A stretch of 64,000 bases of DNA, from positions 124,001-188,000 of the forward strand of contig NZ_JBALHR010000005.1 of NCBI RefSeq assembly GCF_036964905.1. Direction: 5' to 3'. Positions 25,969-34,525 of this stretch are shown here, one piece after another (position 1 is the first letter of the stretch; every line of letters starts with the position of its first letter). Source of the stretch: Gemmobacter denitrificans (GTDB lineage: Bacteria > Pseudomonadota > Alphaproteobacteria > Rhodobacterales > Rhodobacteraceae). The notes beneath the pieces are model-generated. The model was not told where the DNA came from, made no database searches, and saw only the letters and a list, made by a program, of their open reading frames with translations. A program made the position numbers and the translations under genes.

Positions 25969-26387
25969 TGCTGAGGGTCCTGCTGCTCGCCCTTTTGCCG
26001 ACAGCACTGATGGCCGAGACCGTCGTGCCAACGCGCACGATCCGGGCAGGGCAGACCATCGCGGCAGGGGATGTGACTGTCATGGCAGGCACCGTAGAAG
26101 GCAGTTTTGAAAACCCGGAAGATGTACTGGGCCAGGAAGCCCGGGTCACACTCTATGCCAAACGCCCCATCGGTTTTGATCAGATCGGCCCCCCCGCCGT
26201 GGTGGATCGCAACCAGATTGTGCCGCTCGCCTATCATGCGGGGGGCCTGCAGATCCTGACTGAAGGCCGCGCACTGGCGCGCGGCGGCGTGGGCGATGCC
26301 GTCCGCGTGATGAACCTGAGTTCGCGCAGCACGGTGACAGGCATCATTGGCGATGATGGCACCGTCTATGTCGGCAATACCCCGTAA
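25968..26387 (+). CDS. flgA: Flagellar P-ring assembly chaperone FlgA
   Basis: 139 residues with a signal peptide ending LMA before ETVVPTRTI. The SAF-type domain shows TIRAGQTIAAGDV and GDAVRVMNLSSRSTVTG. FlgA assists FlgI ring assembly in the periplasm. It is shorter than enterobacterial FlgA, which is usual in this group. The P-ring gene flgI, often next to it, is missing here. Confidence 0.93.
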   Translation: MLRVLLLALLPTALMAETVVPTRTIRAGQTIAAGDVTVMAGTVEGSFENPEDVLGQEARVTLYAKRPIGFDQIGPPAVVDRNQIVPLAYHAGGLQILTEGRALARGGVGDAVRVMNLSSRSTVTGIIGDDGTVYVGNTP

Positions 26388-26396
26388 AGGATGACC

Positions 26397-27116
26397 ATGC
26401 GCCGCCTGATCCTCTGCACCCTCTGCCTTGCCGCCTGTTCCCGAATGGAGGCCGTGGGCAAAGCCCCCGATTTTTCGCCGATCGAGGGCAGCTATCAGCA
26501 CCATGCGATGTATTCGACACCGTTTCCCGAGGATATTCCGCCACAGGGCCCGACCGATGCTTCGTCGCTTTGGACGGCGAACCGGTCGTCCTTGTTTGGG
26601 GAACGGCGCGCGCAGCAGCGGGGTGATATCCTGACTGTGGTCATCGAAATCGATGACAAGGCCGAGATCTCGAACACAACCGGACGAGGCCGCAGCAGTA
26701 GCGATACGATGGGGGTCGATGGCTTCTTCGGCATACCCGAACGCCTGAACGAAAAACTGCCCGAAGGCGCCAGCATGGCCGAGGCCGTCGGCACAAGTTC
26801 GGCCAGCAATTACAAGGGCAACGGTTCGGTATCCCGCAAGGAAAAATTGACACTGCGGGTTGCAGCAACTGTTGTCGAAGAGCTGGCGAATGGTGTGTTG
26901 CGCATCGAAGGCCAGCAAGAGGTTCGGGTCAATTACGAACTGCGCGAACTGATCGTGACAGGCTATGTGCGCCCCACCGATATCTCGCGCCAGAACGAAA
27001 TCACCTATGACAAGATTGCCGGCGCCCGGATCAGCTATGGCGGGCGCGGCCAGATCACCGATGTGCAACAGCCCCGCTATGGCCAGCAGATCGCCGACAT
27101 CATTCTGCCGTTCTGA
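26397..27116 (+). CDS. flgH: Flagellar L-ring lipoprotein FlgH
   Basis: 239 residues from the second ATG (26397), because AAGG at 26387-26390 is too close to the first ATG at 26391. The lipobox LAAC gives a lipidated outer-membrane protein. Conserved FlgH pieces include LFGERRAQQRGDILTVVI, VRVNYELRELIVTG and ISRQNEITYDKIAGARISYG. It forms the L ring around the rod. Confidence 0.96.
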   Translation: MRRLILCTLCLAACSRMEAVGKAPDFSPIEGSYQHHAMYSTPFPEDIPPQGPTDASSLWTANRSSLFGERRAQQRGDILTVVIEIDDKAEISNTTGRGRSSSDTMGVDGFFGIPERLNEKLPEGASMAEAVGTSSASNYKGNGSVSRKEKLTLRVAATVVEELANGVLRIEGQQEVRVNYELRELIVTGYVRPTDISRQNEITYDKIAGARISYGGRGQITDVQQPRYGQQIADIILPF

Positions 27117-27124
27117 GGATTGCC

Positions 27125-27595
27125 ATGAAACGCCTGCTTCTCCCTATCATCCTGATCCTGATCGGAGCTGGCGGCGGTATCGGCGCGGGCCTGTTCCTGC
27201 GCCCTCCTCCGGCCGAAGATCACGGCGCCGAGGACGAGCACAAGGAACCCGAGCCTCTGCCCCCGGAGCTGCAGCCTGAATATGCCAAGATGAGCAACCA
27301 GTTCATCATCCCGGTGGTCGAAAAAGGACGGGTGATTTCACTGGTGGTCATGTCGCTCAGCCTTGAAATCAAGCAGGGCACAACTGACGCCGTCTTTGCG
27401 AAGGAACCGAAACTGCGGGATGCATTCCTGCAGATCCTGTTCGACCATGCGAATGCGGGCGGGTTCAACGGGGCCTTTACCGAAGGATCAAACCTGCTGC
27501 TCCTGCGCAAGGCCATGTTGGAAATGGCAAACAAGATCATGCCCGACACCATCACAGATGTGCTGATCACCGATATCGGCCGGCAGGATTCCTGA
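27125..27595 (+). CDS. fliL: Flagellar basal body-associated protein FliL
   Basis: 156 residues with an N-terminal membrane segment (LLLPIILILIGAGGGIGAG) and a periplasmic domain with SLSLEIKQG and LRDAFLQILFDHANAGGF. FliL surrounds stator units and aids torque. In related genomes fliF commonly follows; here the operon ends and a convergent gene follows. Confidence 0.9.
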   Translation: MKRLLLPIILILIGAGGGIGAGLFLRPPPAEDHGAEDEHKEPEPLPPELQPEYAKMSNQFIIPVVEKGRVISLVVMSLSLEIKQGTTDAVFAKEPKLRDAFLQILFDHANAGGFNGAFTEGSNLLLLRKAMLEMANKIMPDTITDVLITDIGRQDS

Positions 27596-27628
27596 AACTG
27601 ATCCGACAGATAGCAGCGGCAAGAACAA

Positions 27629-27645
27629 GGGGGCCTAAGGCCCCC
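27629..27645. terminator. Hairpin between convergent fliL and the flhB-linked gene
   Basis: GGGGGCC (27629-27635) and GGCCCCC (27639-27645) pair with a 3-base loop. It lies between two convergent stop codons, so it can serve both operons; there is no T-run on either side. Confidence 0.5.
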
Positions 27646-27650
27646 CGACG

Positions 27651-27980
27651 TCATTTGCGCGTGTCACGCAACTTGCGCAGCACCTCTGATTTGCCAAAGG
27701 CCAGACGGGCATCTTCCTGGCAGCCCATCCACTCCACAGTCTCACGCGCCAGCTGCATGTTCAGTTCACGCCGACGCTGATCCGCCCAGCGCTGATAGGT
27801 CAGATTGGCCTGTGCGGCAGCAACCAAAGGCAAATCCTCGGCCGGGGGGACATTCAGCCCCGCGATTCTCTCACGGGTCGCTTCGCGCCGGGCTGCGGCG
27901 GCGCGAAGTTCTTCCAGGCTGCGCTCTTTCAGCATGGCTGCCAGATCGGCCAGAACCTTCAAACGCGGATCACCCTTCAT
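27651..27980 (-). CDS. Small coiled-coil protein downstream of flhB, possible FliJ-like factor
   Basis: 109 residues, strongly charged and predicted helical through most of its length, with long heptad-like runs (ADLAAMLKERSLEELRAA, RWADQRRRELNMQLARETVEW). No signal or membrane segment. It overlaps flhB by ATGA, so it is co-translated with export-gate genes. FliJ, the coiled-coil partner of FliI, is otherwise missing and this protein is a reasonable candidate, but I do not recognise a family signature. Confidence 0.6.
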   Translation of the reverse strand: MKGDPRLKVLADLAAMLKERSLEELRAAAARREATRERIAGLNVPPAEDLPLVAAAQANLTYQRWADQRRRELNMQLARETVEWMGCQEDARLAFGKSEVLRKLRDTRK

Positions 27981-29062
27981 CCGGCACCTCCTTTCGCGCG
28001 CTTGCGCATGGCTTCTGCGAAGCGGATCGCCGCGGCAACAGAACGGTAGTGATCGCGCTGGATCTCGTCTCCGATCTCGACCGTTGCATAAAGCGCGCGG
28101 GCCGTCGGCGGGTCGGAGTGAATGGGCACCTTTGCCTCGACCGCCTTTTCGCGGATGCGCGCCGCGACTGCATCAACCCCCTTCGCCACACAGACCGGAG
28201 CCCGCCCTGATCTGCGATCCCACTTGAGCGCCACAGCATAGTGGGTCGGGTTCACGATGACGACATCAGCCTTGGGAACATCAGCCAGCATCTGATTCAG
28301 CGCCAGTTCCTGACCACGGCTGCGCCGCTCTTGTCTGGCCTGGGGATCGCCTTCGCTTTCCTTGTGTTCATCCATCATGTCCTTGCGCGACATGCGGTTG
28401 GATCGGTGATGTTCAGCGACTTGCCAGATGTAGTCGGTGCCGCCCAGCACCACGGCAATCAGGAAAACGATGAACAGGAACCGCAGCAACAGATCGAACA
28501 ACAGCTGTGCCCCACCAGCCGGCGACAGGTAAAGCGATCCGAGCATCTGATCGAGGTTCCCCAGCAGGAACCACCCCAGCACAGCCGACACCAGACAAAG
28601 CTTCACAAAACTCTTGCCGAATTCGAAAAGACCGCGTCGCCCGAATTTCTGCCCGGCATTCGCAATTGGCGATATGCGCGACAGTTTCGGCATCAGGTTG
28701 TCGGGTGTGAACAGGAAGGCCCGCTTGACGGTCAAAACCGCCAGCACAGCGACAGCCGGCAGCAGGAACATCGGCGCAAGGCCGAAAAGCAAGGGAAACC
28801 CGATCCCCGGCACCACGGCGCGCGCACCGCGCGAGAGTTGCAGTGACAGGCTGTCTGCATGGTCGATCAGCCCGGCAAGGGTCTGCCCGATCACGATCAT
28901 CGACCAACTGCCCGGGCCAGCAATTGCCAGCAGCACGCCCCCGAAGGCGGCGGCGACCAGAAGATCCGGCGAACGGGGAATGCGTCCCTTTTCACGCAGA
29001 TCGTCCAGCCGTTTCTGGCTGGGTTCAAATGACTTGTCGTCGCTGTCGTCTTCCTCGCTCAT
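27977..29062 (-). CDS. flhB: Flagellar export-switch protein FlhB
   Basis: 361 residues. Four membrane segments are followed by a cytoplasmic domain with the autocleavage site NPTH (271-274) in VVIVNPTHYAVALKW. The N-terminal EPSQKRLDDLREKGRIPRS is also canonical. FlhB switches export from rod/hook to filament proteins when FliK signals. Coupled to fliR by ATGA. Confidence 0.97.
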   Translation of the reverse strand: MSEEDDSDDKSFEPSQKRLDDLREKGRIPRSPDLLVAAAFGGVLLAIAGPGSWSMIVIGQTLAGLIDHADSLSLQLSRGARAVVPGIGFPLLFGLAPMFLLPAVAVLAVLTVKRAFLFTPDNLMPKLSRISPIANAGQKFGRRGLFEFGKSFVKLCLVSAVLGWFLLGNLDQMLGSLYLSPAGGAQLLFDLLLRFLFIVFLIAVVLGGTDYIWQVAEHHRSNRMSRKDMMDEHKESEGDPQARQERRSRGQELALNQMLADVPKADVVIVNPTHYAVALKWDRRSGRAPVCVAKGVDAVAARIREKAVEAKVPIHSDPPTARALYATVEIGDEIQRDHYRSVAAAIRFAEAMRKRAKGGAG

Positions 29063-29835
29063 TGGGCGACCCCGGTCGGATCGGCCAGATAGGCATCAAG
29101 CGCCTGCATCCAGACCGTGAGCATCAGGGGCGCAGCCAGGGCAAACAGCGCAATTCCACCCAGCGTCAGGGCAGGTGCGCCGACAAAGGCCACCATCAAC
29201 TGCGGCATGGCCCGGTTGATGACCCCAAGAGCCACATTGTACAGCAGCGATCCAATGACAAACGGTGCCGCTAGCGACAAGGCCAGCCCGGTGGCCCGAC
29301 CAGCCTGATGCAGCCCCCATTGCAGCAAATCAGGTGCAGGCAAGACGCTGCCGGGCGGAAACAGATCGTAGGACAGGATCATCATTTCCGCCGCCCGCAC
29401 ATGCAGCCCGGCAGCAACGGCCACGGCCAATGCCGCCAGTGTCAGGATATTCGCGATGACAGGTTGCGGCTCGCCCGCAATGCCAAACAACTGCGCCAGA
29501 GACGTCGCCTGGGCAATGACCATGCCCGCGATCTGCAGTGCAAAAATGAAGAAACGGAGACCTATACCCAGCATGAGCCCTACCGCCGCCTCAGACAGCA
29601 AAGGCGTCAGCGCCCCAAGGCTTTCATTCGGAATACGGTCAATCACCGGTGGGGCCACGACAACCGAGAATGCCAGAGCGACGCCCAGCTTTACCCGTTG
29701 CGGCACCATCTGGTCGCCGAATGCGGGCAACAGGGCCACCGCAGCACCAACCCGGACAAAGATAAGAAACCAGCCCAACACCATCGGCTCGGCCACACCG
29801 GCAAGATCGGCCAGAATGGCGATCAGTTCGGTCAT
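29059..29835 (-). CDS. fliR: Flagellar export-gate protein FliR
   Basis: 258 residues from the ATG at 29835, which overlaps the flhA stop as ATGA; a longer in-frame start lies inside flhA. About six hydrophobic segments and FliR pieces FLIFVRVGAAVALLPAFG and VPQRVKLGVALAF are visible. It completes the FliPQR gate, although fliP is not in this window. Confidence 0.95.
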   Translation of the reverse strand: MTELIAILADLAGVAEPMVLGWFLIFVRVGAAVALLPAFGDQMVPQRVKLGVALAFSVVVAPPVIDRIPNESLGALTPLLSEAAVGLMLGIGLRFFIFALQIAGMVIAQATSLAQLFGIAGEPQPVIANILTLAALAVAVAAGLHVRAAEMMILSYDLFPPGSVLPAPDLLQWGLHQAGRATGLALSLAAPFVIGSLLYNVALGVINRAMPQLMVAFVGAPALTLGGIALFALAAPLMLTVWMQALDAYLADPTGVAQ

Positions 29836-31910
29836 GCCGGTACGACGCCAATCATGGCGGGGCGAGCCTCCATGCCGATTTCCTCGTAAGACAGAACCGG
29901 CGCGGGCAGGCCCTTGGCCCCCAACACCGTCCGCAGGAAACGCCGACGCGCCGTGGAGGTTACGAGCGCCGGATAGCTGCCCTGCTCGGCGGCCTTGTTG
30001 AACCGCTCGGCCAGAGCATTGGCCAGGCGGCTGAACTGTTCCGGGGGCAGCGCGACATCCCGCACGCCGCGATCGGAATCCATCTGGTAGGTGGTGAATG
30101 TCTTTTCCCATTCCGGCGCCAGCTGGATCAGCGGGATCGTGCCGTCCTCGCGCTTCAGTTCAGCGACAAGCTGGAAGCCAAGGCGTTGACGGACATGTTC
30201 GCAGACAGCTTCGGGCGTACCCATACCTCGGGCTTCTGAAATGGCTTCCAGGATCAAGGGCAGATTGCGGATCGAGACCCGTTCCTCCAGCAAGAGGCGC
30301 ATCACATTCAGCAACAGATCGACCGGCACGCGATCAGGGATCAGTTCATCGATCAGGCGTTTGTTGGCTTCGGCCCGGGTTCTGTCCGAAACATTGGTGA
30401 ATTCATCCAGCAACCGGCGCAGCCCCTTGAGCGTCAGCAACCGCGCCAGATTGGCCTTGAGGATTTCCAGAAGATGGGTCGCCAGAACCTCGGGCGGTGA
30501 AACGACGGTCAGGCCCGCGATCGCCGCATCTTCCTGATCATCCTGCGAAATCCAGCGCGCTGGGGCACCATAGACCGGCTCGCGCACATCCACCCCAGCC
30601 GGTGCCGGAATCCCTTCTGTCAGCAGCACCAGAACCCGGTCGGGCATCAGGCGATCACGCACCCGTTCAACCCCCTGCAATCGGATGCGATAGCTTCCAG
30701 ATGGCAGGCTGGCATCGTCAGTCAGGCGGATCTCTGGCAGGATCAGACCATAGCTGGTTGCAATATAGGTGCGCATGTTCTGGATACGCGCATCCAGACC
30801 GGTGGCAGGATCAAGCACCATGGCCACCAGATTTGGCGCGAATTCGATGTGGATGTCATCAAAGTCCAGCACATCGCCCATGGATTTCGGCTTTGCGGGT
30901 TCTTCCTGCGGCTGTTCGGCTTGTGCTTCGCTACCCGACGGGGCTTTGGCCTGATGCCATGCCGCCCATCCCAACAGGCCCGCAGTCACCATAAAAGGAA
31001 TAAAAGGCAGACCCGGCACCAGCGCGAAAAGCCCGAGCAAAAGCGCAACCGTCCCAAGCGCAGCCGGGTATTGGCCCAACTGCCGAAAGAACGATACGTC
31101 AACGGCGCCCTTGGCCCCGCCCCGCGCCAGCAGGATCGCTGCGGCCACCGAAATGATCACGGCCGGGATCTGGCTGACAAGACCATCGCCTACCGTCAGA
31201 ATGGCGTAGGTCTCGAAGGCAAGACCTGCGGGCATCCCCTGGACAACGATCCCCATGATCAGGCCCATGACGATGTTCAGCAAGGTGATAAGCAACCCCG
31301 CCACCGCATCACCCTTGACGAACTTCGACGCCCCGTCGAGCGAGCCGAAAAAGTTGGTTTCAGCCAATTCGCGTTCGCGCCGCATCTTGGCCTCAGTGTG
31401 GTCGATCGCGCCAGCAGCCATATCGGCGTCAATGGCAAGCTGACGGCCCGGCATGCCGTCCAGCGCGAACCGGGCGCCAACCTCGGCCATACGGCCCGCG
31501 CCCTTGGTGATGACCATGAAGTTCACGATCAGCAGCACAAGAAAGATCACCAGACCCAGCAAAAGGTTGCCGCCCATGATGAAGCTGGCAAATCCTTCGA
31601 TCACATGGCCTGCGGCATCGGTGCCAGTATGACCCTGCCCAATGATGAGCTTGGTGGACGATACGTTCAGCGACAGCCGCAGCATGAGCGAGGCCAGCAA
31701 GATCGTCGGAAAGGCCGAAAAATCCAGCGGCCGCTCCACAAACAGCGTGACCGTAAACATCAGGATGGCCAGCGCGAACGAGGCCGCAAGCCCGACATCC
31801 AGCAGCCAGCTGGGCACCGGCAGAATCATCATGGCGATGACCGCCATCAGCGCCATGGCCAGAAGGACGGTCGGGCGGAACAAGGCTGCGACAGACATTT
31901 GGGGCATCAT
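29832..31910 (-). CDS. flhA: Flagellar export-gate protein FlhA
   Basis: 692 residues, the normal length. Eight membrane segments fill the first half, with the conserved FHIPEP-type loop between them: GARFALDGMPGRQLAIDAD and ITKGAGRMAEV. The large cytoplasmic domain, which binds export chaperones, follows from about residue 350. It starts within the stop of the lytic transglycosylase gene (ATGA), suggesting strict co-expression. Confidence 0.98.
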   Translation of the reverse strand: MMPQMSVAALFRPTVLLAMALMAVIAMMILPVPSWLLDVGLAASFALAILMFTVTLFVERPLDFSAFPTILLASLMLRLSLNVSSTKLIIGQGHTGTDAAGHVIEGFASFIMGGNLLLGLVIFLVLLIVNFMVITKGAGRMAEVGARFALDGMPGRQLAIDADMAAGAIDHTEAKMRRERELAETNFFGSLDGASKFVKGDAVAGLLITLLNIVMGLIMGIVVQGMPAGLAFETYAILTVGDGLVSQIPAVIISVAAAILLARGGAKGAVDVSFFRQLGQYPAALGTVALLLGLFALVPGLPFIPFMVTAGLLGWAAWHQAKAPSGSEAQAEQPQEEPAKPKSMGDVLDFDDIHIEFAPNLVAMVLDPATGLDARIQNMRTYIATSYGLILPEIRLTDDASLPSGSYRIRLQGVERVRDRLMPDRVLVLLTEGIPAPAGVDVREPVYGAPARWISQDDQEDAAIAGLTVVSPPEVLATHLLEILKANLARLLTLKGLRRLLDEFTNVSDRTRAEANKRLIDELIPDRVPVDLLLNVMRLLLEERVSIRNLPLILEAISEARGMGTPEAVCEHVRQRLGFQLVAELKREDGTIPLIQLAPEWEKTFTTYQMDSDRGVRDVALPPEQFSRLANALAERFNKAAEQGSYPALVTSTARRRFLRTVLGAKGLPAPVLSYEEIGMEARPAMIGVVPA

Positions 31911-32593
31911 GGCATCGGCCCGAACAACGATGCACCACCCGAAACAAGGGGCATCAACGACCCTGACGAGGCCCGACCAGCCCCGGCGACCAACAGCGGG
32001 AACCGGTTTTCGCGCGCGGCTGGCTGGCTGTTGTCATCCGCCCAAAGGCCCTGATCTGGTGGTGGAGCTCCCTCCATGCTTCCCAAAATGTCGGCAAAGC
32101 GGGTGGCATATTTTTCCGCATATTCCGGCGTTCCGGAATGATAAGCGGCGGCCGCGGTGATCCAGTCGCCCGTTTCCTGATACTTCGACATCAGATAAGC
32201 CGCAGCATAGCGGGCGTTTGCCTCTGGGTCGAACATCTCGGTGACCGAGGGGAAACTGTCCGCGTGCCAGCGGTGGTTCAACTGAAAGCAGCCGATATCA
32301 ATATTGCTGTACCCGAATTCCAGCTGCGCTTCGACAAACTGAACCGCCTCATCCGCCGTATCGAACCAGTATCCCTGTCCGGCCTGATTTACAGCCCAAG
32401 GCCATGGCTTCAATACGCCCCCGTCCTCCCTGCCGGTTTCGGTTCGGGTCAGAGCCTGCATCACATGGGCCGGTACCCCGGTGGCGCGGGCAGCACGGGC
32501 TGCCGCCTGGTCACAGAGTTGAGACGAGCGTGCAGCCAAAACAGGGACAGGCAAACAAACGAGCAGGAAAAGCGCAAAGCAAGCCCGGATCAT
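31907..32593 (-). CDS. Exported SLT-type lytic transglycosylase, probably flagellar
   Basis: 228 residues with a signal peptide (cleaved near VLA-ARSS). The SLT core has the probable catalytic Glu at 52 (RTETGRED), then DIGCFQLNHRWH (99-110) and TAAAAYHSG-type helix. Such enzymes open the peptidoglycan for rod passage; Rhodobacter has a dedicated flagellar one (SltF). It would complement the short FlgJ here. First gene of the flhA-fliR-flhB operon. Confidence 0.85.
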   Translation of the reverse strand: MIRACFALFLLVCLPVPVLAARSSQLCDQAAARAARATGVPAHVMQALTRTETGREDGGVLKPWPWAVNQAGQGYWFDTADEAVQFVEAQLEFGYSNIDIGCFQLNHRWHADSFPSVTEMFDPEANARYAAAYLMSKYQETGDWITAAAAYHSGTPEYAEKYATRFADILGSMEGAPPPDQGLWADDNSQPAARENRFPLLVAGAGRASSGSLMPLVSGGASLFGPMP

Positions 32594-32679
32594 GGGTTCG
32601 GATTCTCCGACAGCAGGTCATTCGTGACTGCGGTCAGACTACGGTCCGAATCTTTCCAGAAGGTAAGCGCCTGGCGGGT

Positions 32680-33114
32680 TTACCCTTGTGCCGTCAGGTT
32701 CTTGCCAAGCCGGTCAAAGAAACCTTCGGCCATCTTGCGGGCACTGCGGTTGACCAAAAAGCTGCCCAGGGTCATGCCAGCCAGATTGACTTTGGATTCA
32801 ATGTCATAGGTGAGCTGCGTTCCCCCATCTGCGGGATCAAGCGTCACGACACATTTGCCATTGGCGCGATGCGTCAGGGTGGCATCCATCTGCAGGACAC
32901 GGCCCGGCTCTATCTTCCTGATCCACAAATGTGCGCCAAGGATGCGGCGCAGATAGCCAAGCTCGACCAGAACCTGCATGTCGATCTGTCCATCAGGGCG
33001 CTGATGCAGCATCTTGATCATGGGCAGCGCCGCGCGCAACTGCGCCGGGTCTTGCAGCGCATCCCAAACCCGATCGGGTTGGGCAGCGATATGGACGGTA
33101 TTGCGCAATTCCAT
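32680..33114 (-). CDS. CoxG-like SRPBCC-domain protein
   Basis: 144 residues from the ATG at 33114; a longer frame to 33147 lacks the typical MELRNTVHI start. The START/SRPBCC fold appears as HIAAQPDRVWDALQDP at the start, a central strand with THRANGKCVVTLDPADG, and the C-terminal helix GSFLVNRSARKMAEGFFDRL. CoxG proteins assist CO dehydrogenase maturation or membrane attachment, but no cox genes are nearby, so the role here is open. Confidence 0.75.
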   Translation of the reverse strand: MELRNTVHIAAQPDRVWDALQDPAQLRAALPMIKMLHQRPDGQIDMQVLVELGYLRRILGAHLWIRKIEPGRVLQMDATLTHRANGKCVVTLDPADGGTQLTYDIESKVNLAGMTLGSFLVNRSARKMAEGFFDRLGKNLTAQG

Positions 33115-33191
33115 AGGGGGGGTGCTCCATGACCTGTGGCGCATCATCTGTTATCGGCAGTGTTTCCGTCCAATTGCGCGCCAAGGCAAGG

Positions 33192-33213
33192 GGGGCCGGA
33201 TGAATCCGGCCCC
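33192..33213. terminator. Hairpin downstream of xylA
   Basis: GGGGCCGGAT and ATCCGGCCCC form a perfect 10-bp stem with two bases between the arms, 10 bases after the xylA stop. The T-run (ATTTTT) lies on the plus-strand side, so for xylA the stem acts without a T-run. Confidence 0.55.
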
Positions 33214-33223
33214 ATTTTTCCTG

Positions 33224-34525
33224 TCAAAGGAAGCGATTCCACAGGTTTTCCAGCCGCTCCTGCCGCCCTGACTTCGGCTCCGGCTCGAGACCTTCGGCAG
33301 TCACGCGTGCAGCGGCGGCTTCAAGCCCGCCTGCAAGCATCGCCTGCGCGGCGGGGGTATTCCAGCCCGCATAGCGCGCATCGCGCGCGGCCTCCAGCTC
33401 GCCGCTTTCCAGCAGGGCTGCGGCGCATTTCAGCGCGCGGGCGCAGGTATCCATGCCGCCGACATGGGCAAGGATCAGATCTTCGGGATCCAGACTTTGA
33501 CGGCGCACCTTGGCATCAAAGTTGGTGCCGCCGGTGGTGTAACCGCCCGCGCGCAGGATTTCATAGAAGGCCAGCGCCTTTTCCGCATGATTGTTCGGGA
33601 ACTGGTCAGTATCCCAACCGGACTGGTAATCGTTGCGGTTCATGTCGATGGAACCAAAGATACCCAGGCTCGCAGCCAGGGCGATTTCATGCTCGAAGGA
33701 ATGGCCCGCAAGGATGGCGTGGCCTTGTTCGATATTCACCTGCACCTCTTTTTCCAGACCATATTGCACGAGGAAGCCGTAAACCGTGGCCACATCGTAA
33801 TCATATTGGTGCTTGGAGGGCTCTTGCGGCTTCGGTTCGATCAGGATGGCGCCCTTGAAGCCGATCTTGTGCTTGTATTCGACCACCTGTTGCAGGAAGC
33901 GGCCGGCATGGGCGCGTTCGGCCTTCAGATCGGTGTTCAGAAGGGTCTCATAGCCCTCGCGCCCGCCCCAGAGGACATAGTTCTGCCCGCCCAGTTTCAG
34001 CGTGGCATCCATGTTCGCCTTCACGTTCGCCGCCGCATAGGCGTAAACGTCCGGGTCGGGGTTGGTGGCGGCGCCCGACATCCAGCGCTTGTGGCTGAAC
34101 ATATTGGCGGTGCCCCAGAGCAGCTGGGTTTTGTGGGCGGCCTGTTTTTCACCGAGGTAATCGACGATTTCCTCAAGGTTGCGCAGGGTTTCCGCGAAGG
34201 TGGCGCCTTCGGGCCGCGCATCGGCATCGTGGAAGCAGTAGAAGGGCGCACCAAGGATATCGAACATCTCAAACGCCACATCGGCCTTCAGCTTGGCCAG
34301 AGCCATGCTGTCGCCAAACCACGGGCGATCAAAGGTCTGGCCGCCGAAGGGGTCGCCGCCCGGCCAGGCAAAGCTGTGCCAATAGGCAATGGCGAAGCGG
34401 AGGTGATCCTCCATCCGCTTGCCCATGACCACCTCGTCGGGGTTGTAATGGCGGAAGGCAAATTCGTTGGTGCTACTGGGCCCCTCATGGCGGATCTGGG
34501 GGATACCCTTGAAGAATTCGGTCAT
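33224..34525 (-). CDS. xylA: Xylose isomerase
   Basis: 433 residues. The active-site FHDAD (98-102), the metal-binding IEPKPQEPSKHQYDYD region and FGSIDMNRND match class II xylose isomerases. It converts D-xylose to D-xylulose in the cytoplasm. Last gene of the transport-and-catabolism operon; its start overlaps the xylB stop. Confidence 0.98.
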   Translation of the reverse strand: MTEFFKGIPQIRHEGPSSTNEFAFRHYNPDEVVMGKRMEDHLRFAIAYWHSFAWPGGDPFGGQTFDRPWFGDSMALAKLKADVAFEMFDILGAPFYCFHDADARPEGATFAETLRNLEEIVDYLGEKQAAHKTQLLWGTANMFSHKRWMSGAATNPDPDVYAYAAANVKANMDATLKLGGQNYVLWGGREGYETLLNTDLKAERAHAGRFLQQVVEYKHKIGFKGAILIEPKPQEPSKHQYDYDVATVYGFLVQYGLEKEVQVNIEQGHAILAGHSFEHEIALAASLGIFGSIDMNRNDYQSGWDTDQFPNNHAEKALAFYEILRAGGYTTGGTNFDAKVRRQSLDPEDLILAHVGGMDTCARALKCAAALLESGELEAARDARYAGWNTPAAQAMLAGGLEAAAARVTAEGLEPEPKSGRQERLENLWNRFL

